Below, piece after piece: positions 33,700 through 46,467 of a stretch of 64,000 nt of DNA (positions are counted from its first letter, which is position 1; each line of letters starts with the position of its first letter). Source of the DNA: Paraconiothyrium sp. Pb-2020. Taxonomy: Eukaryota; Ascomycota; Dothideomycetes; Pleosporales; Didymosphaeriaceae. The stretch is taken from positions 4,030,001 through 4,094,000 of the forward strand of contig JAJUBI010000002.1 in assembly GCA_022419385.1 (NCBI GenBank). Direction: 5' to 3'. Under the pieces are notes generated by a model. It did no database searches and had not been told where the DNA came from. It was given only the letters and a program-made list of their open reading frames with translations. The position numbers and the translations under genes were made by a program.

Positions 33700-34515
33700 A
33701 TGGCTTCTGGATACGGTTTGGCCGGCGGTACGTATTCTCACGCATACCAATCGCATCTGGACGAGTACGGGGAGGAGCTACGAGTGCCGAAGTGGCAGCA
33801 ATGGCGGGCGAAGAGGATGCGATACCAGCGACAACGACGACAACCACGGCGACGAAGCTTCGAAGCACCCCACGATCAGACGCGCAACGCCTATCGACAT
33901 TTTTACACGCATAAACATTCGCATGTTCTCTCGACTACCGCGCATCCGCGAACGCTACGCTTCGGTTCAGTTCCGCATCCGCCGCCTCAAAGCTCCTCTC
34001 CTCTGCTCGCCGCTCCTGCTCCCGCTCCGCGCTCACCGAATTCTCAAACGCACTATCACAACGACAAGGCCATACTGACACTCTGCAGGCCCCTCCCGCT
34101 GCTTCCCTTTCTGGCAGGAAGTCCTCGCCTGCTACGTCACAAACACATCTCCCGACAGCGACGCCGGCAAGATAAAGTGCCAGCCCGTACTTGAGGACTA
34201 CTACGAGTGTCTGCACCACAAGAAGGAGGTCCGTTTCCCTAAGCCCCTCCATCCCATTCCTTACCTCATATTTCCTCCACCCACCTCTTCCGCGTCGTTC
34301 GCAAGTCGCTCATAATGAGGACGATGCTGATGTAATTCGCACAGGCCGCCCGCACCCTTGCCCTGCAAGCAGCCTACCGCAAAGCCGAAGCAAACATCAA
34401 GCGCGACGACGCGCCCTCGGCAGGAGAGATACGGCGACTGGGCGTGCTGGATGCGCCGCTCGAGGAGAAAAACCTCAAGGCGAGCAAGTGGTTCCCGCAC
34501 AAGGAGATAAACTAG
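33700..34515 (+). CDS. NADH:ubiquinone oxidoreductase 11.5-kDa subunit (NDUFS5-like, complex I)
   Basis: Accessory subunit of mitochondrial complex I, located on the intermembrane-space side. Exons 33700-33727, 34089-34228 and 34345-34515 splice to 112 aa. Introns are 361 nt and 116 nt. The protein starts MASGYGLAGGPSRCFPFWQE and shows the twin CX9C motif: CFPFWQEVLAC and CQPVLEDYYEC, which form the two disulfides introduced by the Mia40 import pathway. There is no cleavable presequence, as expected for this import route. The tail (KNLKASKWFPHKEIN) matches the family style. The first exon is short (28 nt), and the first intron is much longer than the typical intron in this window. Confidence 0.9.
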
Positions 34516-35209
34516 TATCCTGGTTTGGGAACGGAGAAGGTTGAGAAGTGGGTATGATATCACGCGCGGCAAGGAGAGTAGGATAGGCTGTCGATAGGAA
34601 TAAGAGAGCGAGTGAAGAACAAACCATCGTAGGTGTGCTGTATTTGCGTCTGTCTGATACGCGATGTCCCACGCACAACCGTGAGGGTCTCATAAGATTG
34701 CTCCACTTCACGCACAAGTGAGATATGTTGAGTTGAAAGTAGCCATGCATTCATGCCTCGTACACATACAGTCTTATAACACCCTGACCATCTCCGAAAA
34801 GAAAGACATAGCCACCCAAACCCACATATAGCTACACCAAAAGACAAATAAACAGTCCTAAGTCTGCCTCATAGTCGTAGAAGAGAACTCATAACATCGT
34901 ATCCGAAGCCACTAAATAAACGCCATACCCACCAAACCAATGCATGCGGTAATAGTAACACCGGGATTGTGTCATATCTTCCTCTACTTTGATGCATGCC
35001 ATTCTTCATTCGGAACCGTACCCAATGCAAAGATCTTAAAACGTTCCGAGCGGACCACGGTGAACTCAATACTCCTCCATCTCGTCAATACCCGCGAAAG
35101 GCCTAGGATTGTATACCTCGTACAAATGTGTATGCGTGCGAGGCGGGGTTTCGTATCCAGATCTGCGAGGTACGATCTGGAGCCCAGGTGTGTAACGACG
35201 GTCCACGTC
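34516..35209. other. Convergent 3' spacer
   Basis: About 0.7 kb between the 3' ends of NDUFS5 and the forkhead gene; expected to hold both 3' UTRs. No gene supported. Confidence 0.45.
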
Positions 35210-37818
35210 CTACATGTTCGTTGTGACACTCGTCCTGGCAGAGACCGGTTCCTGGCTTTGCGAGGAGCGCGGGCCCACGACACCGTGCGCTTGCGCGATA
35301 CTTCTGTGGAACGAGCCGATCTTCTGGAAACCCCTTTTGGCCGTTAGCATACAGTCCGCTCAATACAAGTAAAAGTTACTTACTTAGACAGATCGAATCC
35401 CTCCTCCTCCGGCTCCTCCTCGAAAGAACCCAGGCTAGCACCTCGCACCATACCAGGCTTAGCATCGAAGCCGTTGGCGTTGGAGTTCGAACGGGAGCGC
35501 TGGGAGGGAAGTTCACGGCGGCTAACGGGGCGCGACACGGTCCGGCTCGGGCTATCTGGCGGTGCGTCCTCATCCTCGTCAGCTCTCTCTTCAGCGTCCT
35601 TCTCTTCCGACTCGCCACTGCGTTCTTCCTCTTCATCCTGGATAAGCGGCGGTGAGCTAGGCTGCGGCACCTCGTCCTCCCCATCCTTCTCATGGCCAGG
35701 CCTCAGTTTGATGGGGCTGAGATCTAGCGGCTGCTTTGCTGGGGTGCTGGGCAGATCGATGTACTTCCAGAATGGAGCCGGGCTGGAGAAGTTCATGTAC
35801 TGGCTTGGGACTTGAGCGGTAGAAGGGGGTGCAAGACGCGGAGCATGGCGGGTGACAAGGGGTGTGACCAACGGGTTCATCCTAGACGAGTCTTGTCCTC
35901 CAGTGGTGTTGTTGGCAGTGACGTCCGAGTATAGTGTGGGCGGCGAGTTGGCTGCCTCACCACGTAGACCGCTTACGTTGGGCTTGACAGGGTCCACAGA
36001 CGGGGATGATTCCAATCCTCGATGACTATCTTCGGGACCTTTGACGAAAGCCGGTCCACGTGTTTCGTCCTCCCCATAAATAAGTCGTTTAGCGGGTGTG
36101 ACGAAGCGATCATGAGTGAATTTTGGAGATTGCTTAAGAATTCCTGGCTGGTTCGGAGCCCTGGGACCACGGTCAGGGGTGTAAGACTCGTTAGCCATGG
36201 GAACGGACGATAGTGGAGGTGTTGTTGAACGCGGCGGGGACTTGATGCGGCCTCCTGCTTCCTGTCTGCGAAAAGCATCCTGCTGTCCGAGAGCACCCTG
36301 AAGTCGTTCCGAAGCTTGCAAGGGGTTGTCCCGTTGGTCGCGCGGGTCCCGAAACTGGCCTATAGCAGGTGAGCTTGGTCCAGACGTGTCCATTCGGAAT
36401 GCCCCACCGCCCTTGCGTGGGTTGAGCATTTGCTTCTTCATGAAGTCTTCTTTCTCGCTGTCGGTGATCTTCCATTTCATGCCCTTTCCAGGTTCGTCGG
36501 TGCGGCGGGCAACCTTCTCGAAGCACTTGTTTAGCGACAAGTTGTGACGAATCGAATTTTGCCAGCCGCTGTTCGTATTGCGGAAAAAAGCGTAATGGTC
36601 CTTGATGTACTCATAGATGTTTGCGAGCGTAAGCATCTGCTCCTCGCTTTGCAAGATGGCCTGACCGATCAATTGGGCATAACTGTGAGGCGGCTTGATG
36701 TCTTTCGCCGAGTCTTGGCTGTAATCAATATCCTCAGTCGAGTCAAGCATCATTCCGCGAGGATAAGTCGAGGGCGAGCCTTTGCTGCGAGAGAGAGTGA
36801 CTGGGGTACCGGGTATTGGACGTCCAGGGGTCGATGTCAACTGACTGCTGAATGGATGGGCCCCTCTACTACGTGACGATGTAGGCGGGAATGGATCATA
36901 CGGCTCGCGCTTAGGTGTTGGCCCGTTCGGGTGAGCGTGCGGCGGGGCAGTGCGAGAAGGGGGGTGACCATCTTCGTCGTCAGATAGGCCTGCATTGGGG
37001 TTGTTCATCGTCTGACGCCAGATCATCGGGTGAAATACGTCCTCTCCATTAGCTAGGAGGAAAAGCATCTGCGTGCCCATGACCTGAATACAAATGCCCG
37101 AGTGCAATGGTTCGCGTTGTCCTTTGGTCAGGCTCCTGTCGTCCAGCTTGAGACCGTTACGGCTGTTGCAGGTGAGATACCAAACCATGTCATCGCCATC
37201 GTATTCGATATCGGCGTGAACACGGGAGACTTGTCGTTCGGGACCCAGGTCAATGTCCACGCCCCAGGCATTCGGCTCGCTCAACTCGCTATATTGCCCA
37301 TTTGGGGCTATCGGACGGCCCTGCGAGCGCGATGCTGCGTCTGCGCGGCCGATGATAAAGCGGGTCTTCTGCGCGAAGAAGCACCAGTCGCGGGCTGCCA
37401 CCTTTGCAAAGGCGGCGACATTGTTGCCAATCGCCTTGCGCATCTGGAGGTCATTGGCGAAGTCAATCGAGGCATTGGTGGTATAACCGGGTATTCGCAG
37501 GTGGTTGATTAGGTGGTTCTGGCGCTCAATAGGGTCTATGGGCTCATCTGCGTCCGCCTCGGGGAGGGTTGCGTTGGAGTCGTTGCTGCCGACAGAAGCT
37601 CTGCGATTACGTGCCAGATCTGCGGACACGGCTGGATCGGCACCGTTCAGCGGCGCGAACTGGGCGTTCAGCTTTGCTGGAGAGGCATGGGCGCTGCCCA
37701 CCTTTCTGCGCTTGCGGGAGGGTGTGGCAATCGAGTCTGGTGTGTCTGCATCCGAGTGCAGGGCGTCGGCCTCGCGGCGGGAGCGCAAGCCGGTTCGCCT
37801 GGTCGCTGAGGGCGGCAT
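35210..37818 (-). CDS. FHA-forkhead transcription factor, Fkh1/Fkh2 type
   Basis: Nuclear cell-cycle and differentiation regulator. The main exon is 35384-37818 and a small last exon 35210-35333, joined by a 50-nt GT-AG intron with a GCTAAC branch point; the total is 852 aa. An FHA phosphopeptide-binding domain spans about residues 135-250 (FIIGRADAAS, RQVSRVHADIEY, NGLKLDD). The forkhead DNA-binding domain is at about 373-450 (KPPHSYAQLIGQAIL, then NSIRHNLSLNKCFEKV, then GKGMKWKI). Long Ser/Pro-rich low-complexity regions lie on both sides, as in yeast Fkh2. The short last exon adds GFQKIGSFHRSIAQAHG and about 24 more residues; a model that stops at the in-frame TAA right after the donor would miss it. 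A single forkhead protein carrying FHA is expected to be the sole Fkh1/2 ortholog in filamentous fungi. Confidence 0.93.
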
Positions 37819-39069
37819 CGCGGGCGAGCGGTGGTTGTAAGGCGGAAATGAGTCTGCGTATGTGTTTGTTCGGAGTGCGCTCGCGGGGCAAGTAATAATG
37901 CGAGGGCAGAAGGCGATCTAAACGGAGGGCGTCGTCGAGTGGTTCTTTCGCCCCACCCAGACTCGAGCGGGATGCGCCGCCCGTCGCGTTCGGTCAAGAG
38001 TGCCTCTTCGGCGGTGCGTGGGTGCAAATGTGCGGCGGGAGCAACTGGGATGTGGGAAGCGGGAGGCTGGCTGTCGCTTCAGTAATGGTGATGTGGAGGA
38101 AGCGGCGCGTGTTCTTCGGCCCAGGGTCGTCTTGTTTGTTTTTCGCCCATGCGCGACGACGAAACGGCGCTGCGTTTGGTAGCCTGTTGGGCGGTACGGC
38201 GGGCGGGAATCGTGGACACAGAGGAAGACAACACGTCTCAGCCATCCAGGGATCACGAAGACGTGCAGAAAGGAACATGGCGGCTCAATGCCTCTAGCCT
38301 TGGCCGTGCGCGGGTCAGCCGCACGTGATGCTCAAGGCGCGTCCAGATGCGATGCCTTGCACGCCCGTCTGCGACGGCAGTCTGTCTGTCTGTCTGTCTG
38401 CAGAATCGAGACACAGGCGAGGTCCGCTTGTGCAGTCACTCTTGGGCACCATGGCATTGCCGCAAACACGCTGCGATGGCTCGCTGTCAACGATGACGCC
38501 CATTGTTGTTGTAGGCAAACGCTCTCGGACAAGCGCGCTTCGTCATCAACGCGAGGAGTCGACGCACCATGCGGCCCACCGACAGTTCGCAGCAAGCCCA
38601 CCAGCAAGCGAGACGCGAGCGCAGCGTCACAGATAAGGCACTATCAGATCTGTCCGGGACGATCCAAGTTCTTCCGGACTGATGTGCGGACTGCGCGAGG
38701 AAAACTTTTCCAACGCAGCTGCGCGCTACACAAGGTAAACAAAAATCTCACAGTGCGCGATCCGACCCACATGACATCATCCCAACCACCGCATTCGCAG
38801 AGCTCACCAGCACCATTCCACTCTAAACTAGTCGTGCGCTAGACGCGAGCCAGACGCGCTCTGCAACGTCTATCCAGGAAGAAATAAACATCTTCGCTTC
38901 CAGTGATATTGGAACCCCTGGGCCACGGCCAGATCACGAGACTCAAGATTATGCCATTATGTGCTATGCTAAGACCTCATACCCATGCCATGGTTCATTA
39001 AGTAGCCGCTCCTCTCATCCAGACCTTAGCAAAACAATAGACAATGATGAACAAACAAGATCTAAGCGT
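37819..39069. other. 1.25-kb spacer upstream of the forkhead gene and downstream of GH3
   Basis: Holds the forkhead promoter and 5' leader, then the GH3 3' region. GC-rich near 37,900-38,300. It contains a short TCTG repeat but no supported gene. Confidence 0.45.
38380..38401 (+). repeat. (TCTG)5 microsatellite
   Basis: Five uninterrupted TCTG tetranucleotide copies in an intergenic region. Confidence 0.9.
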
Positions 39070-41961
39070 CTAGAACGACAGCTTTGCGCTGAGCGGCAGC
39101 GTCCGCGACGACGAGCCGACGTGCACCGTCTTGGTGTAGTTGCTGATGACCCAGTTCTGGCTGACGGTATCCCAGTTGGACACGTCGCGGCGCGTGATGT
39201 CCGCGTAGAAGGTCGCGCTCTTGCCGGGTGCGATGCTCAGGCGGTCGAAGTTGCGGAGGGCAACGACAGGGTCTGAGGGTCCACCGAGCGAAATGTACAG
39301 CTGCGGAACCTCGTCTCCGGCCACGGTGCCGTTGTTGGTAATGGTGGCAGTCACGGTAAAAAGAACGTCCCAAAGTTGTGGATTACCTCCAGGACCTCCG
39401 CCGGCAGCGATCTTGGGCTGGGCTGACCCGTCCGTGGCGCCGTCAGGATACGTGTAATCGAGACCGTACTCGGGGTCGTGGGATGCGTCCTTGAGGTTGG
39501 TCGAGTTGAGGTACGGGTAGATGTACTTGTTAACATAGGTCAGGTTCGACGGCCACTGGTACTGAGAAGCATCGTGGCTGGAGTTGCCGAGGACTGGTGC
39601 AGGTTGAGTGAGACCCGTGTTGGGAGTGTAAGCACTGGCTGCGACCTTGCTAACCTTCAGGTTGGAGTAGGAGAAGGTCGTGTATGACAATCCGAATCCG
39701 AATTCGTACACCGGTGTGATGTTCTTCTGGTCAAATGCACGGTAGTCGATGAACACGCCCTCTTCGAAATTATCTTGAGGGCTATCATGACCGGCGATGG
39801 GCTCATAAATGAGGTCAGGGCCATACTCCGACGCATTTGTGCCGATAGTGAATGGTAACTTGCCACCTGGGTTGACGCGACCGTACAGTACATCAGCAAT
39901 AGCGTTGCCAGACTCTTGACCAGGAAGACCAGCCCAGAGGATGGCAGTGACGTTTTCGCTGTTGGAGAAGGAGTCGATGAGAACAGGACCCACAGAGTGG
40001 ATAACTACAATGGTGTTGTTGCAGTAGGCAGAGATGTTGCGCACAAGCGTCTCGCCGCCTTGCCAGATGGTGAGATTGTTCCTGTCGCCCATGTTGCCAT
40101 CGACAGTAATGTAGCCCTCTCCCGAGTCCGCATTTACGAAGACGATAGCAGTGCTGGCCTGCTTGGCAAGCGCAACGATCTGGGTCCAGGCATAATTGTC
40201 AGTGACGGACTGTAGAATGCCGCCATTGCTGGCAACCTCGTTCTTGATAGCATCGAGGGGAGTGACGAGGTAAGGGAAATCAGCTGTTCCAGATCCCCAT
40301 CCCATGGCAAGAGTACCATTGTCGCAACCACGGTCAGCGCAGCCATTGGGACCGTACTGATTGTCTCCAGCATCTTGACCGAAGACGGCCGTGTTCTTCT
40401 CGTTGCCCTTGAGCGGAAGCGCGCCGTTGTTCTTCAAGAGGACAGTCGACTTGGCCGATGCTTCGCGAATGGCCTTGTAGTGGTCGGCTCGTACGTCAAC
40501 GTGTTGGTTGATAAGGCCATAGCCTACTTGGGCAAAGGCATGCTGGTATCCGTAGGTATCGCGCGACCAGCTGTTGAAGTTCGTCGGAACAGCGTGGCGA
40601 TCGCGGCCAACGAGGTAATAAGCAGCCATGATGCGCGTGGCTGCGTCGTCAAGGCGCCATTCCGGAACCGTTCCGTTGATGATGGAGAGGGTCAGGTTGG
40701 GGCCCCAGAACGAGAAGCCGCTATCGAAGTCGGAGTCCCCCTACGATATCAAATAAGTGCTTGACTTGGCCATCAGCATAGAGTAGCACTTACAGGCATA
40801 GTCATATCCAGACCAGCAAGTGTGGAAGCTACACCAGAGTGCTGAGCATCCCAATCCGACATGATGAATCCTTGGAAACCAAGCTCGCCCTTCAGGAGGT
40901 AGTTCTGAAGGTACGAGTTCTGGCACACCTGCGAATTGTTCGCCTTGTTGTAGGAGCACATAATACTGCCAGTACCCGCACGTACTGCGTCGGCGAACGG
41001 CCATAGGTATAATTCGTGGAGAGTCTTGTCGTCAACATTGGAGCTGATCGCATCCACAAAACCGAAGTCCTCGAAGTCGCCTGGAGAGCGGAAGTGCTCC
41101 TGCTCGTTCAGGATGTAGTGCTTGGTGCAAGCAATAACACCAGCATCTTGGATACCCTTGACGGTCTCGGCGACAGCGATTCCGGAGAGAACTGGGTCAG
41201 GGCTGAAGCCTTCCCAATTACGTCCCCCTTTGGGGTTGCGGCCGAGTGGGCCTACAACGGGACCAAGCTGGACATCGACGCCTTTGCCGCGGTGCTCCAC
41301 ACCCATTTGATACCCACGACGGTAAAATTCGCCACGGTCCCAGGAGGCCGCGATGGTGCCACCGGCTGGGAACGCGGAGACATAGTCAGCAAATCGAACG
41401 CCTAGAGGGCTGTCCTGGGCGCAGAAGCCTGGGAAGCCCAGACGCGGGATGGCTCCAGTATTGCCAACACTTCGCGAATCAGCGATTGAACAGGGCTAAG
41501 TGTTTGGGAAGCTACTTACCAGGCCTCGCCTTCCCAGCCAACGCCCGTAGTAAGGTTGACCTTCTCGAGCAGGGTCAATTGGCGTACGAAAGCTTGCGCT
41601 TTCGCAACGGCGTCGGTCCAACCGGCCGCTGAGCTGTCTACCCAGGGGCTAGGATAGTATGGAGGACTGTATGCATTGTTCAGATCACCAGGCGTGGTAC
41701 CATTGGGACCAATTGGCGTGGTGGAGTACTTGTTTACAGTCAGCGCATGTGTATCAACAAGGGCGGAAAGCAGACATGGGTGACTCTGAGAAAGGGAAAC
41801 AGCGACAAGAAGAAATGCGCAAAACCGCCCGTCATAGGTGCAGCTTCTCCCAGGTTTTCTTATGTATGTGAAATTGTGGTGTGGTGTAGAGGGAGTAAAC
41901 GTACCTGAGCTTGGGCGAAAGCCACATGCAGGAATGGGGCAAGCCACGCGCTGTGAACCAT
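39070..41961 (-). CDS. Secreted GH3 beta-glucosidase with fibronectin-III-like C-terminus
   Basis: Extracellular enzyme that hydrolyses cellobiose and other beta-glucosides, releasing glucose. Four exons: 41905-41961, 41520-41728, 40794-41469 and 39070-40740; introns are 176, 50 and 53 nt; product 870 aa. Exon 1 is essentially the signal peptide (MVHSAWLAPFLHVAFAQAQ). The first acceptor is chosen for its GCTGAC branch point, and an alternative at 41794 would add about 22 residues. The GH3 N-terminal barrel shows GFCAQDSPLGVR, ASWDRGEFY, GPVVGPLGRNPKGGRNWEGF and KHYILNEQE. The catalytic nucleophile Asp is in FIMSDWDAQHSG. The C-terminal sandwich has TVLLKNNGALPL, AILWAGLPGQESGNA and YEFGFGLSYTTFSYS. 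A fibronectin-III-like domain ends the protein. The arrangement matches Aspergillus BglA-type enzymes. CreA-like sites lie upstream. Confidence 0.95.
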
Positions 41962-44352
41962 GACGGCTAAGAATGCTCTTCAGCGCGAGAGCTTTACTTG
42001 ACAGGCCCTGAGCGATATTGAATATTAGGAGACCGAAAGCTAGGGCTACGGTTCAACAATGTGAGGGCGCTCGCAGACAAGCAGCGGCGAGGCCAGCGCC
42101 CCCCGGGTTTTTATTCACAGCTCCGCAAGCTCCCCCAAGCTTCGACCCGCGGAAGAGGCACCCCTGTCGTGGGTTGCGGGGGCCATGGCTGCAAGCTCAG
42201 GCACCTGCTGATCTTCGGCCAGTCTTGTTTCTCCGCCCGCCACTGCATACAACAAACGGCGCTCAACGCTGCCCTCGTCCTGGACCAAGCCATCTCTGCG
42301 GAATCCTTGCGTCAATGATGCCTTGCCATGCCCTCGCTGGGCTTCGTCTCCCTCCCCTTACCGGCTCGGGCCCAAGATGTTCGCTGCGTCATCTCTCAGC
42401 GGCACATCATCATTTCCTGCGGCCGTGCGCGCTCCCCCAGAAACGCCCACAGAAACGCCCAGCTGCCGAGCAAAGCCCCAGCCGTCGTTCCCCGGACATC
42501 CACATAGCGCGCCACCATCAAGCATAGCGTGCAGACCTTCGAAGATGCGGGGTTGACGTCGTACTTCAGCGTCGCCTTCACCACAAGGCGCCGCATTGGC
42601 GCGTATCGCTGGTTTGCTAGTCCTGCGGCTTCCTGACGCCATGCCTGGTTGCCGGTTCTTTGTCACAATGTCTCCTACCAGCCTTCCGGCAATCAACCAG
42701 TCACGTTGTCCGTTCTCGGCCGCTACGTGCGGTGCTGTCCTCGATGTGCTGACGAGCGGGCCGGGCAGCGCTTTTACCTCCCGGCTCGCACCCCGGTCAC
42801 GCGCAACGAGCCATCACTGGCCTTCTTTCATCCTGGCAGTACTTCTAGTGGATTCCGCAGATCGGGAAGGTGTGACCAACAGCACTCACGTCACGTCACC
42901 ACAGTGCAAGCTCAACTCCAGCACCGGTCAAAAGAGCAGCGGGAATCCTGTTCTCGCTTGATTCCCCAGGGGTGTACTTCGTATCTCAAATTGGCGACTC
43001 TGCGACACCTTACATCCCTTCGAACGTTGCTTTTGAGTACCGCAGTTGGCACGACATTGCCAATCCCGTCGCCAAGAAACAAACATCCCGCGGCATGCAT
43101 ATCCAAGTACCGTGGCTCCACACATATACACAAGGACGATGCACTTCTTCCGTCTACTGCGGGGCGCATCAAGATCTCGCTCTCGGGGCACCGAGGTACC
43201 TCCATCTTACCAAGCCCTAGCCCAAGGTCGTACGGATGCTAGCGTAACCGTTCACGAAGATGGTATACCGGCGCCAGCCTCTCCAATATCTGACATCCAC
43301 CACGAAGCATCTAAAGCCAGCACCCACCGCATCCCTTGCTACTGAAGGCAATCCGCGAGAAGGCCATCACTCGTGCCCTTTCAAGAGAGCGTCAGGAATT
43401 TTTCCTATTTCGATGTGAATTATTTCCACATCAGTGCAAACCTAATGTCGCACACCATTCCACAGATCTGTGCACAGAGGTTTTCCAATCTCAAACGCAC
43501 GTGAGGAACTCACTTTGAAACATCTGGAGCTAATGACCATGCATAATCGATCCCACCTTGCAAATATGATAGCTTTTTACTGATCTTTCTTCGGAACCTC
43601 GTCAAATTCTAAACACGATCCCGCTATTGCCCAAGGCTTGAGCGGCGTGACGCCTTGGTCCGTCCGTTTCTACGCCTCTCAAGAACACTGAACGATGCAC
43701 GCACTTCCATTAACTGATTTATATTGGCACTACCCTGCCACAAGGTTTTCTGTTGGATCTGCTACTTGGGTATAACCTCCACTTTCTCGCAACCAAAGCT
43801 CGTCATCGCTTCAAGTTGGACAACATTAGCGAACCTTATGTGCCCCCGACCAACCCATCGCACCTGAAAAACTACTCGCGCCAACGGGTGCAATTCTCTG
43901 AGATAACGAAGATCGTTACATCCTCAATTACTCGTCAGAGCTTCGGGCTCATGTATTGGCGACGGTCGGTTCCGCTTCGCTCGTTTCTCAACGAACACGC
44001 GAATGCAGCATGTCACTGCCCCAGAGATGTTCTATTTTTTTCACGCAAGATGGAACTTGAACCTTGTGGATTGGTTCACTCTCGCGGATTTCATCTCCAC
44101 GGGCCCCTCTGCAACGAAAGCGAGCCTGCATAGCCATGTTTTTCCGTGTCCCTGCGTGTTTCTGTCGTTTCTAATATTGGGCCAGTATCGGATGCCGCAA
44201 AGCGTTCGACAGAAGCACGACCCTTACACATCATTGTATGGTCAGCTGGTCAGACGTCAGGTCCTCTGCGTTCGACGCATCATTTTCAGAGCCGCTGTGC
44301 TCCGAGCAATTTCTTCCTAGCCGTGTCCTCTGTTATAAATTCGTCCATCATC
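41962..44352. other. 2.4-kb spacer between GH3 promoter and Zn2Cys6 gene
   Basis: The first part is the beta-glucosidase promoter. The rest, up to the 3' end of the regulator gene, has only short frames of unlikely composition. No RNA gene or mobile element recognised. Confidence 0.4.
42101..42181. promoter_or_regulatory. Pair of CreA-like sites (SYGGRG) upstream of the beta-glucosidase
   Basis: CCGGGG on the minus strand (42101-42106) and GCGGGG on the plus strand (42176-42181) both match the CreA/Mig1 consensus. They lie 140-220 nt upstream of the GH3 start, about 70 nt apart. Carbon catabolite repression of secreted glucosidases is well known, but the motif is short and the area is GC-rich, so chance occurrence is possible. 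Confidence 0.35.
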
Positions 44353-46467
44353 TCATATGAACGAAGGCATGCCCGTCTTTTCATCGACCAATTTCCTCCA
44401 GTCCGGTATCTTTCCGCTTCCATCCCTGCCTTCGTCAACTTTTAAATCCCCTCTACTCCATAATGCTTTCACCAAACCCATAATAACGTCATAGTTGCCA
44501 ACTCTTCGTGTCTGGGACCCTTCCTCGAATATTCTCATGATCTCGATACGATCTCTATCCTCTATCACATTGCAAGCCACCACGAATAGTGGCCAAGGCG
44601 ACGTGCATACTTCCATCTGATCAAGCAACATGAAAGCCTGGCGAACAAGATCCGGGATGCTCGGGAATGGAAGCGGCGAATTCGGTGGACTCGAAGTTGA
44701 TGGCGAGGGAGCGGATGAAGGGTACGTGTTGTACAAGTACAACATGGCAGCGACTTGGTAGAACTCTGCCGTGTGGTGGATACGTGTGTGCGAGATGTTT
44801 CCTGAAGTCTCGTCTGGATAGATGTATATCTCCTGTCTCAAATTGAGCAAACGCAAGCGGATATGGACAGCTAGCGCCGTCATGTCAGACTCCGACGTGT
44901 GTGTTCCCATCGTCAGGAGAGTGCGCAGTTGGTTGATGCACGAGATCAATTGCAATAATTCCTTCGAACATCCCAACAGACCCACAATCTTATCATCAGT
45001 GTCAGTCTCAAAATGGCACTGGTAGCTTGGGTTGCGAGGTCCACGTACTCTTCGGTCACAAGCGAGGCTTTCGGGCATCAGAATGTCGTGTATTGACGGC
45101 GACGCCGTGTAGAACTGGGACGGGTACGTGAATTCCGACAGCGTGTGGTGGTATTCGTACCATTCTTTCAAGAAAGGATTGCAAGCATGCCTGTACTCAG
45201 GAAGAGCCCGGCGATAGCTGTAAACGACGTTGCGGGCGCCTTGCAGATGGGTGTGCCAGCTTGTGTCTGAGGCATCGAAGACCTAGAGGTGCGTCAGAAT
45301 CTCGCAACAAGTAGCCGAACCGGCAGGTTTGACTCGCGCAGAGGACACGCGGTTCCTTACTCCGCTCTAACAAGTGGGATGCTTACGCTATATACACAGA
45401 GCATCAAACACGACGCAAACTGCGTCACTCGAGTCCTTTCGTCTGGAGGTGATCCACTGTGGAAACTATTCGAAAGCGCTTTAATAGCCCTGACTTTATG
45501 GGTGAGGGCTTCTTCCCGACTTCCTAAATGGAAAGACGCCAGTGCTAATGTGGCCTGCAGAAGGCTTGTTGCGGCTGCAGCCGTCGATGTCAGCGCCATG
45601 GGCATGATTTCGAGACGAAAACCATTGGTGCTATCATCAATCGTTGTGATCATTCGTGCGACCACAGAGTTGTCTGCAGAATCCTTGTCAACATGTGGTC
45701 ATTTGATGCCTTCGCGACAGCGAAAGTGGAAGCTAAACGAGCGACCCTGGAGTGACCTCGTCGCATCGAGGCAATGAAATGCGAGCTGCGCTTGGTCACT
45801 CATCCGAATCACAGCTACCCGTGCGAGTACAATGCGCGGGATACGGGCAGTTTGTACACTTACAATAAGACAGGAGTGTCCCCTCGCGCTCGCCTAGATC
45901 CAGCTTCCAGAATTCTAGGCCTGGCGACAGGCTTCTCGGGGCGTAAAGATCGTTGTTCGAGCAGCCAATTGCAACGAGATCCCGCACAGTATACCTGTGT
46001 CCTTCTAATTCCTCAATACCGGTGTTGAGGAAGTAGAACTCGCCGAACTTGGTCACGTAGTTGGTTGCACTCGTGTCTGGTTCCGCCTGATACTTCTTCT
46101 GCTTTCTTCGTCCATCGTACTTATCGGGCCACGCGAGCTTCAGTCCATAGCCCTTGCACTCCCTCTTTGCGCGCGTACAATTCGCGCAATGCGGCAGGGC
46201 GCGATCGCATCCGACTTTGCGTTCTGCAACTAGTAAGCCAACATAGACGTGTGGAACATAGCATTGACGACAGCAGATGTATGAACGCGGCGTAAACTGT
46301 TACTTCATACCTTTCGGCATGTACGGCCGTAAGCATTCGCCTGGTTACCACATCCGGAACCGATATCGTGATCGACCTCGATTCGGACCATACGAATAAA
46401 AAGAGACAAAGCAGCGTGACATACCTTTGCACGTCCAGCAATTACTCTTCGCTGTGGGTCCATTCAT
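44353..46467 (-). CDS. Zn(II)2Cys6 transcription factor with fungal-specific TF domain
   Basis: Nuclear regulator. Four exons: 46425-46467, 45864-46223, 45387-45673 and 44353-45282; introns are 201, 190 and 104 nt. All junctions keep frame, giving 539 aa. The zinc cluster straddles intron 1: CWTCKERKVGCDRALPHC followed by ANCTRAKRECKGYGL supplies the six Cys in the CX2CX6CX5-9CX2CX6C pattern. It is followed by a basic linker (DGRRKQKKY). The rest is the Fungal_trans_2 type regulatory domain (GFRLEIMPMAL, ATLALASFHLG, WHTHLQGARNVV). Its target genes are unknown; the nearest neighbour is the GH3 gene but nothing else links them. An upstream in-frame ATG could lengthen the N-terminus by about 13 residues. 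Confidence 0.9.
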
